Assembly: GCF_003025035.1 (NCBI RefSeq)
Contig: NZ_PYJN01000016.1
Span: 62,001 to 126,000, forward strand
Direction: 5' to 3'
Source of the DNA: Rhizobium sp. SEMIA4064
GTDB taxonomy: Bacteria > Pseudomonadota > Alphaproteobacteria > Rhizobiales > Rhizobiaceae
Length of the DNA: 64,000 nucleotides
Each line of letters starts with the position of its first letter. The first letter of the stretch is position 1. A program made the translations under genes and the position numbers. The notes beneath the pieces were generated by a model. The model had not been told where the DNA came from and did no database searches. It saw only the letters and a list, made by a program, of their open reading frames with translations. Shown in pieces: positions 18,956-27,020 of the stretch.

Positions 18956-19975
18956 CTAGGTCAAGGAGAACAGACCTAGAGCGGCGCGCAGTTCCGTAAG
19001 GGTTGCTTCCGTCCGCTCCCTTGCCCTGAGCGTACCCTGTCGCAGCACACCCAGGGCGTAGCCAGGATCAGCGGCATAGCGAGCACGGCGCTCACGGATC
19101 GGGGCGAGCAGAGCTTGCAGAATATCTTCAAGCCGTCGTTTCACGACCATGTCGCCAAGGCCGCCCTTTCGATAATGCTCCTTCAGCTCCTCGGCGAAAT
19201 CCCTATCCTCGGCAAAGGCATCGAGATAGGTGAAGACGACATTGCCCTCGACCTTTCCCGGATCAGCAGCGCGCAGATGGGCGGGATCGGTGTACATCTG
19301 TCGCACGGCTTGCCGAATATCGTCCGGCGACGCGGATAGCGGGATAGCGTTGCCTTGCGACTTGCTCATTTTGGCTTTGCCATCGATGCCTGGCAGACGA
19401 CCGACGATCGGGATCATCGCCTCGGCTTCCAGAAGAACTTCGTGGCCAACCTGCCGGTTGAGGCGACGCACGATTTCGTTGGTTTGCTCGATCAACGGGG
19501 CTTGATCTTCGCCTACCGGGACGATCGTCGCCTTGAAGGCGGTGATGTCAGCCGCTTGAGCGACGGGATAGCAAAGAAACCCCGCCGGAATATCGCGTTC
19601 AAAACCGCGGAGCTGGATCTCTGTCTTGATTGTGGGGTTGCGCTCCAGCCGCCCGACGGCGACGAAGTTAAGATAGAGCACCGTCAGATCGGCCAACGCC
19701 GGCAACGCGGATTGCAGGCAAAACGTCGTCTCGGTCGGGTCGATCCCGACGGCAAGATAGTCGTAGACAACCTCCAGCACGTTACGGCGAATCTTCTCCG
19801 GATCATGCGCGTTGTCGGTCAGAGCCTGCATATCCGCCAGAAGCAGGAATTGCTGGTGAGTGTGCTGGAGGGCCACGCGGTTCCTGAGAGAACCGACATA
19901 GTGACCGAGATGGAGAGGACCCGTGGTCCGGTCGCCCGTGAGAATGACCGGGCGATTGTCGATAGGTAAAGACAT
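18956..19975 (-). CDS. trpS: tryptophanyl-tRNA synthetase, second (auxiliary) type
   Basis: Charges tRNA-Trp. The 339-residue class I synthetase has its HIGH-type motif as [11 protein letters not shown] (21-26) and KMSKS at 202-206, and the AQAADITAF segment of TrpRS. The N-terminal [13 protein letters not shown] is typical of the TrpRS-II group, not of the usual rhizobial housekeeping enzyme, which I recall as having GVQPTGNLHLGN. This is probably a second copy, perhaps giving tolerance to TrpRS inhibitors (inference). Its stop codon TAG is inside the CTAG duplicated by the IS, so the coding sequence is intact but its terminator is broken. Its ribosome-binding site GGAG is inside a hairpin, and a Trp-Trp leader ORF lies upstream. 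Confidence 0.92.
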   Translation of the reverse strand: MSLPIDNRPVILTGDRTTGPLHLGHYVGSLRNRVALQHTHQQFLLLADMQALTDNAHDPEKIRRNVLEVVYDYLAVGIDPTETTFCLQSALPALADLTVLYLNFVAVGRLERNPTIKTEIQLRGFERDIPAGFLCYPVAQAADITAFKATIVPVGEDQAPLIEQTNEIVRRLNRQVGHEVLLEAEAMIPIVGRLPGIDGKAKMSKSQGNAIPLSASPDDIRQAVRQMYTDPAHLRAADPGKVEGNVVFTYLDAFAEDRDFAEELKEHYRKGGLGDMVVKRRLEDILQALLAPIRERRARYAADPGYALGVLRQGTLRARERTEATLTELRAALGLFSLT

Positions 19976-19981
19976 TTGGTT

Positions 19982-20097
19982 GCTCCACAGAGGAGCCGCC
20001 GCGATCGGGGAGAGTGCCGGGAAATGACCATGCCTGCCGGATCACGGCGGCAAGGGTCGATTTCAAGAAATGACGACTGCCGCTCCTAGAAGGAGCG
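19982..20097 (-). promoter_or_regulatory. candidate tryptophan-sensing translational attenuator of trpS
   Basis: On the minus strand four segments are seen. Segment 1 is CGCTCCT (20097-20091), segment 2 AGGAGCG (20087-20081), segment 3 GCTCC(T) (19996-19991), and segment 4 GGAGC (19986-19982). Segments 1:2 and 3:4 form hairpins; 3:4 contains GGAG, the trpS ribosome-binding site seven bases before ATG. Segment 2 can instead pair with segment 3 (AGGAGC/GCTCCT). A ribosome stalled at the Trp-Trp codons at 20103-20098 would cover segment 1, free segment 2 to take segment 3, and expose the ribosome-binding site. Confidence 0.55.
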
Positions 20098-20136
20098 CCA
20101 CCACATCCGGAGGCCGGTGTTCGCGAGATCGGTCAT
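20086..20136 (-). CDS. putative trpS leader peptide with tandem Trp codons
   Basis: A 16-codon frame, MTDLANTGLRMWWRSF then TAG, lies 110 bases upstream of trpS. The two adjacent TGG codons are at 20103-20098, placed just before and partly over the first hairpin arm. The layout resembles the rhizobial trpE leader peptide (Trp codons near the end). There is no strong ribosome-binding site before ATG 20136, and in-frame upstream starts exist, so the true start is uncertain. Confidence 0.5.
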   Translation of the reverse strand: MTDLANTGLRMWWRSF

Positions 20137-20280
20137 GTCGGTTTGATGCCATGGATCGAGCAAAGATGGCAATGGGAAACATCTGACTTGTGCCCCCCCC
20201 CAGCGTTCAAATCTTGCGCGCGCCTTAGTTAGCAAGACGATAAAGCGCATCGAAACAGCGCTTTCTACAGCTTCCCTCAC

Positions 20281-22899
20281 CTAGCGATCCAACGTCTCCC
20301 TGACGACAACGGCAAGCTGCTTCAGCGAGAATGGCTTCGGCAGGAAACCGAACTTGGCGTCGGCCGGCAGATTGCGAGCAAAGGCATCTTCGGCATAGCC
20401 GGACACGAAGATGAACTTCATGTCGGGATATTTCTTACGCAATTCGCGCAACAGCGACGGCCCGTCCATCTCCGGCATGACGACGTCGGACACGACGACA
20501 TCCACCTGGCCGTCGAGTTCATCCATGATGTCGAGCGCTTCGACGCCGGACCCCGCCTCATAGACGGTATAGCCGCGTGTCTCGAGCATGCGCTTGCCAC
20601 CCCGACGCACCGCCTCCTCGTCTTCGACGAGCAGAACGACGGCCGACTTGCCGGTGAGATCGGCAGGTTCTTCCGGCGGCGGGACGACGGCGGCGACACT
20701 TTGATCCATCGCCGAGACGTCGCGGCTCTCCGACACCTGACCTTCGATCACCGTCGGGATTTCGACGATGTGGCGCGGCAGGAAGATGCGGAAGGTCGTA
20801 CCCTTGCCGACTTCGGATTCCGGATGGATGTAGCCGCCCGATTGCTTGATGATACCGTAGACCATGGCAAGGCCAAGTCCGGTGCCTTTGCCCACTTCCT
20901 TTGTTGTGAAGAATGGCTCGAAGATCTTGTCCATGATATCGGGCGCAATGCCCGTACCGGTGTCGCTGACCTCAACCAACACCATTTCCTCATGCGGCAG
21001 ATAGGCGTAGTTGAAGCCGGCCACTTCCGTTGCCGACAAATTGCGGGTGCGCAGCGTCAGCGTGCCGCCGCCCGGCATGGCGTCGCGCGCATTGACGCAG
21101 AGGTTGATCAGCACCTGCTCGAACTGTGACAGGTCGGTCTTCACCGGCCAGAGATCGCGGCCATAGTCGACATCCAGCTTGACATGCGTGCCAGACAGCA
21201 GCCGGTCCACCAGCATGCGCAGATCGCCGATCACATCCGTCAGATTGAGGATCGTCGGCCGCATCGTCTGCTTGCGCGAGAAGGCCAGCAACTGCCGTAC
21301 CAGTACGGCCGCACGGTTGGCGTTGCGCTTGATCTCCATGAGATCGGCGAAGCTCGCGTCCGATGGCCTTGCCTGCAGCAGCAGATGGTCCGATGACAAC
21401 AGGATCGCCGTCAGCACATTGTTGAAATCATGCGCGATGCCGCCGGCGAGTGTACCGACCGCATTCAGCTTCTGCGTCTGCGCCATCTGCGTTTCCAGCG
21501 CCTTCTGCTCGGTCACTTCGACGGCATAAACGATGGCCGCTTCTTCAGGCGCTTCGTCGGTCTGATCGATGACGGCATTGATATAGAAGCGGAAATGCCG
21601 CGTGTCGTCTTTCGGATTACGCGAATCGATCGGCGGGATATCGCCCTGCCGGTCCTTGGCGGCGGCAAGCGCCTGCTCCAGCCGCGGCCGGTCAGCTTCA
21701 TAGACGATGTTCTCGAGGGCGGCGCCACGCTCGATATCGTCGCGCGAAACGAGATCGGAGAAGAGCTTCAGGAAAGGTGCGTTGGTGCGCAGAATGTGAC
21801 CCGCGCCATCCACGGAGGCAATCGCCATCGGCGTGTTGTTAAAGAAGCGGCTGAAGCGCATCGCCGCGACGGAGGCGGATTGATCGTTATCGCCGCCGTT
21901 CTGCCGGGTCAGCACGATGGTGCGGCTTTCACCCGGGGCGCCGTCGCGCATCGACGTGACACTGTGAACGATCTGCACCGGTAGGCTCTGGCCGTTGGCG
22001 CGGCGCAGGTCGAGATCGAGCGTCACCGTCTTTTTGAGGCCGGGTTCGGCCTGGACGGACTGGATCAGCGTCAGGCCCTCGCCGGCCACGAGATCGCCGA
22101 TGGTCATCGAACCCGGCGTGAATTTGGTCAGATCGAAGCCCAGCCATTCGGCAAGCGTCGCGTTCAGATAGAAAATCTCGCCCTTGCGGCCGGCCGAAAA
22201 GAAGCCTGCCGGCGCGTGATCGAGATAGTCGATGGCGTTCTGCAGTTCCTTGAAGAAGCGTTCCTGATCGTCCCGCTCAGACGTGATGTCGGTGATCTGC
22301 CAGATATGCAGCGCCTTGCCGCGCCCCTGCTCCGGCGGCAGCACACGCGCTTTCAAGCGATACCAATGCGCGCCGTTACCATTGCCTTCCCCGGGGCCGA
22401 GCGGCTTCAGGAGCCGGAACTCTTCCGAACCCTCCTTGCCCTCGCGCAACCCATTGGCAAGACGATAGAGCGCTTCATTGGATTCGCGATTACGCGACAG
22501 CAGCGTTTCCAGCGACTGCACCTCGGTCGCCTTGGCCGCGCCAGTCAACTGACCATAAGCGCCGTTGGCATAGATGATGCGGCCCTTTTCGTCGGTGATC
22601 AGCGTGCCATCCGGATGGCTGTTCAGGAATGAACGCGCTAGGCTGTCGGACTGCGTCTGCGGCATGACCTCGACGAAGCCGATAATCGACGAGACGAGAA
22701 AGAAAATGCCGACCATGGCGAGAATGCCGAGCCCGCCAAGCACGGTTTCGTTGTCGAGCTGGTCCTTGAAGATAACAAAAGCGGCGGCGGCGGCCACCAG
22801 CACTAGGGCGAGCAGAATGATGCGCAGCACGGTGCCCGAACGAACCCCGCGATCCACCAGCGGCACGCTATACTCGTCGGACTGACGCTGCTTCGTCAT
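20281..22899 (-). CDS. cckA: cell-cycle hybrid histidine kinase CckA
   Basis: Membrane-bound bifunctional kinase/phosphatase that feeds phosphate through ChpT to CtrA and controls the cell cycle. The 872-residue product has two N-terminal transmembrane helices (about 24-44 and 53-76), a tandem of PAS domains (about 85-210, 215-335, 350-465), a HisKA domain with H490 in [13 protein letters not shown], and an HATPase domain ([28 protein letters not shown]). The C-terminal receiver has D805 in [12 protein letters not shown] and the conserved Lys in LPKPFS. The domain order is diagnostic of CckA. It is not in an operon with trpS; 145 bases separate its stop from the leader ORF start at 20136. Confidence 0.95.
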   Translation of the reverse strand: MTKQRQSDEYSVPLVDRGVRSGTVLRIILLALVLVAAAAAFVIFKDQLDNETVLGGLGILAMVGIFFLVSSIIGFVEVMPQTQSDSLARSFLNSHPDGTLITDEKGRIIYANGAYGQLTGAAKATEVQSLETLLSRNRESNEALYRLANGLREGKEGSEEFRLLKPLGPGEGNGNGAHWYRLKARVLPPEQGRGKALHIWQITDITSERDDQERFFKELQNAIDYLDHAPAGFFSAGRKGEIFYLNATLAEWLGFDLTKFTPGSMTIGDLVAGEGLTLIQSVQAEPGLKKTVTLDLDLRRANGQSLPVQIVHSVTSMRDGAPGESRTIVLTRQNGGDNDQSASVAAMRFSRFFNNTPMAIASVDGAGHILRTNAPFLKLFSDLVSRDDIERGAALENIVYEADRPRLEQALAAAKDRQGDIPPIDSRNPKDDTRHFRFYINAVIDQTDEAPEEAAIVYAVEVTEQKALETQMAQTQKLNAVGTLAGGIAHDFNNVLTAILLSSDHLLLQARPSDASFADLMEIKRNANRAAVLVRQLLAFSRKQTMRPTILNLTDVIGDLRMLVDRLLSGTHVKLDVDYGRDLWPVKTDLSQFEQVLINLCVNARDAMPGGGTLTLRTRNLSATEVAGFNYAYLPHEEMVLVEVSDTGTGIAPDIMDKIFEPFFTTKEVGKGTGLGLAMVYGIIKQSGGYIHPESEVGKGTTFRIFLPRHIVEIPTVIEGQVSESRDVSAMDQSVAAVVPPPEEPADLTGKSAVVLLVEDEEAVRRGGKRMLETRGYTVYEAGSGVEALDIMDELDGQVDVVVSDVVMPEMDGPSLLRELRKKYPDMKFIFVSGYAEDAFARNLPADAKFGFLPKPFSLKQLAVVVRETLDR

Positions 22900-23185
22900 A
22901 AACCCCTCGTCTCCGCCCTCTTCCTTCTCCCGTCAGGCACTTGACGGATCGCGGATTCGGACCTTTCGAATCTTCTTTAGCAATTTGCGGCATCAGCAAA
23001 AAGCTTTGCGGGGCTAGAAAGGCCTGTATTCACAAGGAAGAGCGCTGGACAAAGAACGATCTATCTTGTTTCCAGAGCGGACCTGTCCATATGATCGCCT
23101 CATATCGATACAAAGGTGAAGACGTTGGGCCGGTCGTTTTTGCGGCAAGGCTGCGACATCGGGGATAATTACGGAGTATCTCGAA

Positions 23186-24136
23186 ATGTGGGACGAAATC
23201 GCCGGGGCCTATGGCAGTCGCTTCTTCCTCGCAGCCGGTGGGGTCGGCATTGCCCTTCTCCTATTGATCTGCATCCTCTGGATCTTCCGAAACCGCGCTC
23301 CCTCGCCTTTCGTGCGCGGCGGCAAGAACCGCCAGCCTCGCCTGCAGGTGCTTGACGCCGCCGCCGTCGACGCCCGCCGCCGCCTCGTGCTGGTACGCCG
23401 CGATGGCATCGAGCACCTTATCATGATCGGCGGCCCGACCGATATCGTCATCGAGTCAGGGATTTCCGATGCCGCCAAGGCGGGCATGCCGGCACCGACC
23501 CCGGTCGGAACGCCGCTGGCCTACGAACGCCGGCTGGAACCGGCGCAGGAAGCGCCGCGCCTCGATCATGCACCGGCGGCAGCTTCGGAACAGCCGATCC
23601 CACAGAGAGCTTCAGTCGAAGCCTATATGCCGCCGGAACCCAGCCCTGCCGTAGAACCGGCTCCTCTTCGTGCCGCACCGGCAATCGAACGCCCGCAACC
23701 TCCCGTAACACCGCAGCAGCACATGCCACAGTCGGCGGCGATGCTTGGCGAAGCGGAAGTAGCCAATATTCTCGATGCAGCTCGTCAGCACGTATTGCCA
23801 CAGCAGCAGCCGGCGCGTGTCGCTGCAGCCGCGCCGCAGCCCGTCCTCCAGCCGATGGCTCCTACCGTTGCTTCGGCGGCGCCAGTGGTGGCACCGCCGC
23901 CGGTGCGCGAACCCGGCGCCGATTTCCAGAGCATTTTGGAAGCGGAAATGTCTAATAATCTCACGGCGGAACGGATCATACCGAATGTGCCGCCACAACG
24001 GCAGATACAGCAGCCAGTCGCCGCCCCGGCGCAGCGCCGCGATCCGGAACTCCCGCCGATGACCGGCGCGGATAGTGCGCTTCAGAAAGAGGTCGCACGT
24101 ATTTTCGGCGAAATGAGCGTCAACCGCGACAAGTGA
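23186..24136 (+). CDS. FliO-like single-pass membrane protein
   Basis: A 316-residue protein with one N-terminal transmembrane segment (about residues 14-34, LAAGGVGIALLLLICILWIF). A compact FliO-like domain follows (RRRLVLVRRDGIEHLIMIGGPTDIVIE, about 58-90 in part), then a long proline/alanine/glutamine-rich disordered tail. The IGGPTD motif matches the FliO family of flagellar export-gate assembly factors. No other flagellar gene is nearby, so a flagellar role is uncertain; in alphaproteobacteria this orphan is often found by cckA. A GGAG ribosome-binding site precedes ATG 23186. Confidence 0.72.
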   Translation: MWDEIAGAYGSRFFLAAGGVGIALLLLICILWIFRNRAPSPFVRGGKNRQPRLQVLDAAAVDARRRLVLVRRDGIEHLIMIGGPTDIVIESGISDAAKAGMPAPTPVGTPLAYERRLEPAQEAPRLDHAPAAASEQPIPQRASVEAYMPPEPSPAVEPAPLRAAPAIERPQPPVTPQQHMPQSAAMLGEAEVANILDAARQHVLPQQQPARVAAAAPQPVLQPMAPTVASAAPVVAPPPVREPGADFQSILEAEMSNNLTAERIIPNVPPQRQIQQPVAAPAQRRDPELPPMTGADSALQKEVARIFGEMSVNRDK

Positions 24137-24164
24137 GGCGCCGACGGGCGTTCTGGTGGCATGA

Positions 24165-24203
24165 AAAAGGCACGGCGGATATCTCTGCCGTGCCTTAATT
24201 TTG
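24165..24203. terminator. bidirectional terminator between the FliO-like gene and dksA
   Basis: Stem AAGGCACGGC / GCCGTGCCTT (24167-24176 and 24187-24196) with A-rich sequence on the left and TTAATTTT on the right, so it can serve both converging genes. Confidence 0.85.
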
Positions 24204-24228
24204 CGTTCCAATCGGAGTGGTCTGAAAC

Positions 24229-24648
24229 CTATTCGTCGCGATAAACCTTCTCGCGGCGCTCGTGACGTTCCTGTGCTTCGATCGACAGGGTCGCGATCGG
24301 GCGGGCGTCCAGACGCTTGAGACCGATCGGTTCGCCGGTTTCCTCGCAGTAACCGTAGGTCCCGTCTTCGATACGCTGCAACGCGGCGTCGATTTTTGAG
24401 ATAAGCTTACGCTGACGGTCGCGAGCCCGAAGTTCGATGGCTCTGTCAGTTTCGGAAGAAGCCCGGTCAGCAAGATCGGGATGGTTTGCGCTTTCTTCGG
24501 CCAAATGGTCGAGGGTTTCGCGCGCTTCTCTTAGGATATCATTTTTCCAGGCGACTAACTTCGCTCGAAAATAAGCTCGCTGATTCAGATTCATGAACTC
24601 CTCGTCTTCCGAGGGCACATAATTGCTAAGATCGATCTTCTCACTCAA
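24229..24648 (-). CDS. dksA: RNA polymerase-binding transcription factor DksA
   Basis: Binds the RNA polymerase secondary channel and works with ppGpp to adjust rRNA and amino-acid promoters. The 139-residue product has the coiled-coil region (about 30-95) with acidic residues at the tip (LADRASSETDRAIEL), and the C-terminal zinc-finger-like region YGYCEETGEPIG. Only one of the four canonical zinc cysteines is present, the non-canonical form known in alphaproteobacteria. The start is TTG at 24648 (M-SEKIDLSNYV) because CAGGAG lies seven bases upstream; the ATG at 24669 has no ribosome-binding site. Confidence 0.93.
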   Translation of the reverse strand: MSEKIDLSNYVPSEDEEFMNLNQRAYFRAKLVAWKNDILREARETLDHLAEESANHPDLADRASSETDRAIELRARDRQRKLISKIDAALQRIEDGTYGYCEETGEPIGLKRLDARPIATLSIEAQERHERREKVYRDE

Positions 24649-24928
24649 CGCGATTCTCCTGAAGAACATCTCATATGGCGCGCTGTATAGCCCAACCGGT
24701 AGTAACGATTCAAGCCAAATAGACGTGGTAAACGGATTTTTAAATTTGTCATAAAAGTTGGCTAAAGGTTTATTTTTCCATTATATATTCGCGATGACGT
24801 AAATGTGATAGAACCATAACCTTCGCGTGAATGACCGCCAACCCCTCCGTATTGCCGTTCGCCCCGCAGTTGACGGCATATAGGATCAGGCGGTACGTCA
24901 AAGGCAAATCGAGCACGGGAATTCCGCT

Positions 24929-25420
24929 ATGACCCGCATCACGCCTCCACCGTCCCGGATTTACCTGTTGCGTCATGCCAAGGCTCTGCGGCCAACACCT
25001 GGTCAGAAGGATTTCGACCGCGCGCTTAGCAGTGATGGCTATGCCGCCGCTGAAATTGTCGCCAAAAAAGCCGTCGACAAAGGCTACAAGCCGGAACTCG
25101 TCATCTCCTCGACAGCTTTGCGATGCCGCCAAACCGCCGACGCTATTCGCCACGCCATGAGCCCCTCTACCAAGTTCCGTTACGTCGACGCGCTATATGA
25201 CGCCACAACAGACATCTATCTCGAAATCATCTCATCGCAGGTGACCGAGGACTCCGTCATGTTGGTCGGCCATAACCCGATCATTGAAAGTACGCTGGAA
25301 GCACTGATTGGCCATCACGCCTTGGTCTCCGCGATTCCCAAAGGCTTTCCGACCGCCGGACTCGCCGTTGTCGACTCGACGCCGTCGGGCTGGGTCCTCA
25401 CGGATTTCGTCAAAAAATAG
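24929..25420 (+). CDS. SixA-like phosphohistidine phosphatase (histidine phosphatase superfamily)
   Basis: A 163-residue member of the RHG/histidine phosphatase branch 1. The N-terminal phosphate loop reads YLLRHAKA with the catalytic His, the second-His motif is VGHNP, and ISSTALRCRQTADA supplies the conserved Arg. The length and the K after RHA are typical of SixA, which dephosphorylates phosphohistidines on Hpt domains or PTS proteins. Substrate is inferred from family. The gene is divergent from dksA, with 280 bases between their starts. Confidence 0.87.
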   Translation: MTRITPPPSRIYLLRHAKALRPTPGQKDFDRALSSDGYAAAEIVAKKAVDKGYKPELVISSTALRCRQTADAIRHAMSPSTKFRYVDALYDATTDIYLEIISSQVTEDSVMLVGHNPIIESTLEALIGHHALVSAIPKGFPTAGLAVVDSTPSGWVLTDFVKK

Positions 25421-25544
25421 GTTCGGCAGAAAAATATCAGGTGGAGCAATGATTTTGCGGCCCTGATCCGCAAAGCGCGGTCTCTTTTCGGGCCTCCTAT
25501 TGCTTCCTATATTGACGATCACGCTGTCATTCTGGGATCCCGCC

Positions 25545-27020
25545 TTGCCGCCAAGCCTGACCTCCTTCACAGACGACGCCCTGATCGCATTCGACAATCT
25601 CGTCGACCGCACGACTGGCCTCGTCAATCCGACAATAAGACTCGGCGTCACCGGCCTTTCCCGTTCCGGCAAGACCGTTTTCATTTCCTCCCTGGTGCAC
25701 AATCTGCTGAACGGCGGTCGCCTGCCGCTGTTCGAGGCGGTGCAATCCGGCCGGGTCTCCGCCGTTCGCCTTGAGCCGCAGCCGGACGATGCAGTCCCGC
25801 GCTTTCAATATGAGGATCACATCCGCGCACTGGTGAAGGAACGCATCTGGCCGGATTCGACGCGCGCCATCTCGGAACTGCGGATCACGCTGGATTATCA
25901 GAGCGCCAGCGGCTGGAACCGACTATTTTCGCCCGGCCGCCTTTCCATCGACATCGTCGACTATCCCGGCGAGTGGCTGCTCGACCTGCCATTGCTCGGC
26001 AAGGATTTCCGCGCCTTCAGCGAGGAGACGCTGACGCTCGCGAAAACCGGCATTCGGGCGGAGCTGTCGCGTGCCTGGCTGGCGATGACGCAGTCGACCG
26101 ATGCTTCAGCTTCCGCTGACGAGATGATTGCGCGCGAACTCGCCACCGCTTTCTCTGCCTATCTCAAAGCCTGCAAATCCGACGAACGTTCGTTGTCGAC
26201 GTTGCCGCCCGGCCGTTTCCTGTTGCCGGGTGACCTCGACGGTTCGCCGGCCCTGACCTTCGCGCCGCTGGTGCCTCCGCCCGAAGGCAAAGCGCAGAAG
26301 GGGTCGCTCTGGGCAATGATGGAGCGCCGCTACGAGGCCTATAAGTCCGTCGTAGTGAAACCCTTCTTCCGCGAGCACTTCGCCCGCCTCGACCGGCAGA
26401 TCGTTCTTGTCGACGCATTGCAGGCCATCAATCGTGGCCCGGAAGCGGTTCAGGATCTGGAACGCGCGCTGACGGATGTGCTTGCCTGCTTCCGCCCCGG
26501 CGCCAATTCCTTCTTCTCCTCCCTGCTTGGCCGCCGCATCGACCGCGTTCTGGTTGCCGCTACCAAGGCCGATCATCTTCATCACGAAAGTCACGATCGG
26601 CTGGAGGCGCTGACACGCCGCCTGGTGGAACGCGCCATCGAACGGATCGGCATGGCCGGGGCCGGCATCGAGGTCATGGCAATCGCGTCTGTCCGCGCCA
26701 CGCGCGAAGCGACGGTCAAACGCGACGGTCAAACGCTTCCTGTTATCGTCGGCACGCCGATGGATCGCGAGGCGATCGGCGGCGAGACCTTCGACGGCAG
26801 TCGCAAAACGGCGGTCTTCCCGGGTGACCTTCCGGAAAATCCGCAATGGCTGTTCGATGCGTTTGAACCCGGTGCGACAAATGTCCATCTGCCCGAGGTG
26901 AGCGTCGTCCGCTTCCGCCCGCCGGAACTGGACGAGACCGGCGCCGGCATCAAACTCTCCGTGCCGCACATCCGCCTCGACCGCGCCATGCAGTTCCTGT
27001 TCGGAGATCGCCTCGCATGA
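25545..27020 (+). CDS. YcjX-family P-loop ATPase/GTPase (DUF463)
   Basis: A stress-linked P-loop protein of about 491 residues with Walker A GLSRSGKT near the N-terminus, VDYPGEWLLDLP as the switch/Walker B-like segment and ATKADH as the base-recognition-like motif. No ATG occurs in frame within the first part; TTG at 25545 (M-PPSLTSFTDDAL) is the most family-like start, preceded by GGGATC, and TTG 25500 is another candidate. It overlaps the downstream DUF697 gene by four bases (ATGA), so the two are translationally coupled, as ycjX-ycjF are in enterobacteria. Molecular role unknown. Confidence 0.83.
   Translation: MPPSLTSFTDDALIAFDNLVDRTTGLVNPTIRLGVTGLSRSGKTVFISSLVHNLLNGGRLPLFEAVQSGRVSAVRLEPQPDDAVPRFQYEDHIRALVKERIWPDSTRAISELRITLDYQSASGWNRLFSPGRLSIDIVDYPGEWLLDLPLLGKDFRAFSEETLTLAKTGIRAELSRAWLAMTQSTDASASADEMIARELATAFSAYLKACKSDERSLSTLPPGRFLLPGDLDGSPALTFAPLVPPPEGKAQKGSLWAMMERRYEAYKSVVVKPFFREHFARLDRQIVLVDALQAINRGPEAVQDLERALTDVLACFRPGANSFFSSLLGRRIDRVLVAATKADHLHHESHDRLEALTRRLVERAIERIGMAGAGIEVMAIASVRATREATVKRDGQTLPVIVGTPMDREAIGGETFDGSRKTAVFPGDLPENPQWLFDAFEPGATNVHLPEVSVVRFRPPELDETGAGIKLSVPHIRLDRAMQFLFGDRLA

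Larger units (their letters stand above)
18106..18985. repeat. terminator-like 13-bp palindrome split by an insertion sequence
   Basis: Left part at 18106-18115 (GCCGCTCTAG), remainder at 18960-18985. Removing the IS and one CTAG copy restores a perfect inverted repeat GCCGCTCTAGGTC / GACCTAGAGCGGC with a 10-base loop. Read from trpS it is followed by a T-rich stretch (TGCCTTTCTTGTC). It lies between the convergent psuG and trpS and includes the trpS stop codon, so it was probably their shared terminator. Confidence 0.7.

Noticed and set aside
20137..20280. Longer leader frame for trpS (upstream starts to 20280)
   Set aside because: The added sequence is not leader-like and runs into the presumed promoter; the short frame with Trp-Trp is the simpler reading.
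22941..23168. 75-codon frame between cckA and the FliO-like gene
   Set aside because: Composition is not protein-like, there is no good ribosome-binding site, and it covers the divergent promoter region.
26709..26734. Tandem 13-bp repeat GCGACGGTCAAAC inside the YcjX-like gene
   Set aside because: A recent 13-base duplication would have shifted the frame, but the protein downstream (LPVIVGTPMDREAIGG) is family-like; most likely chance.
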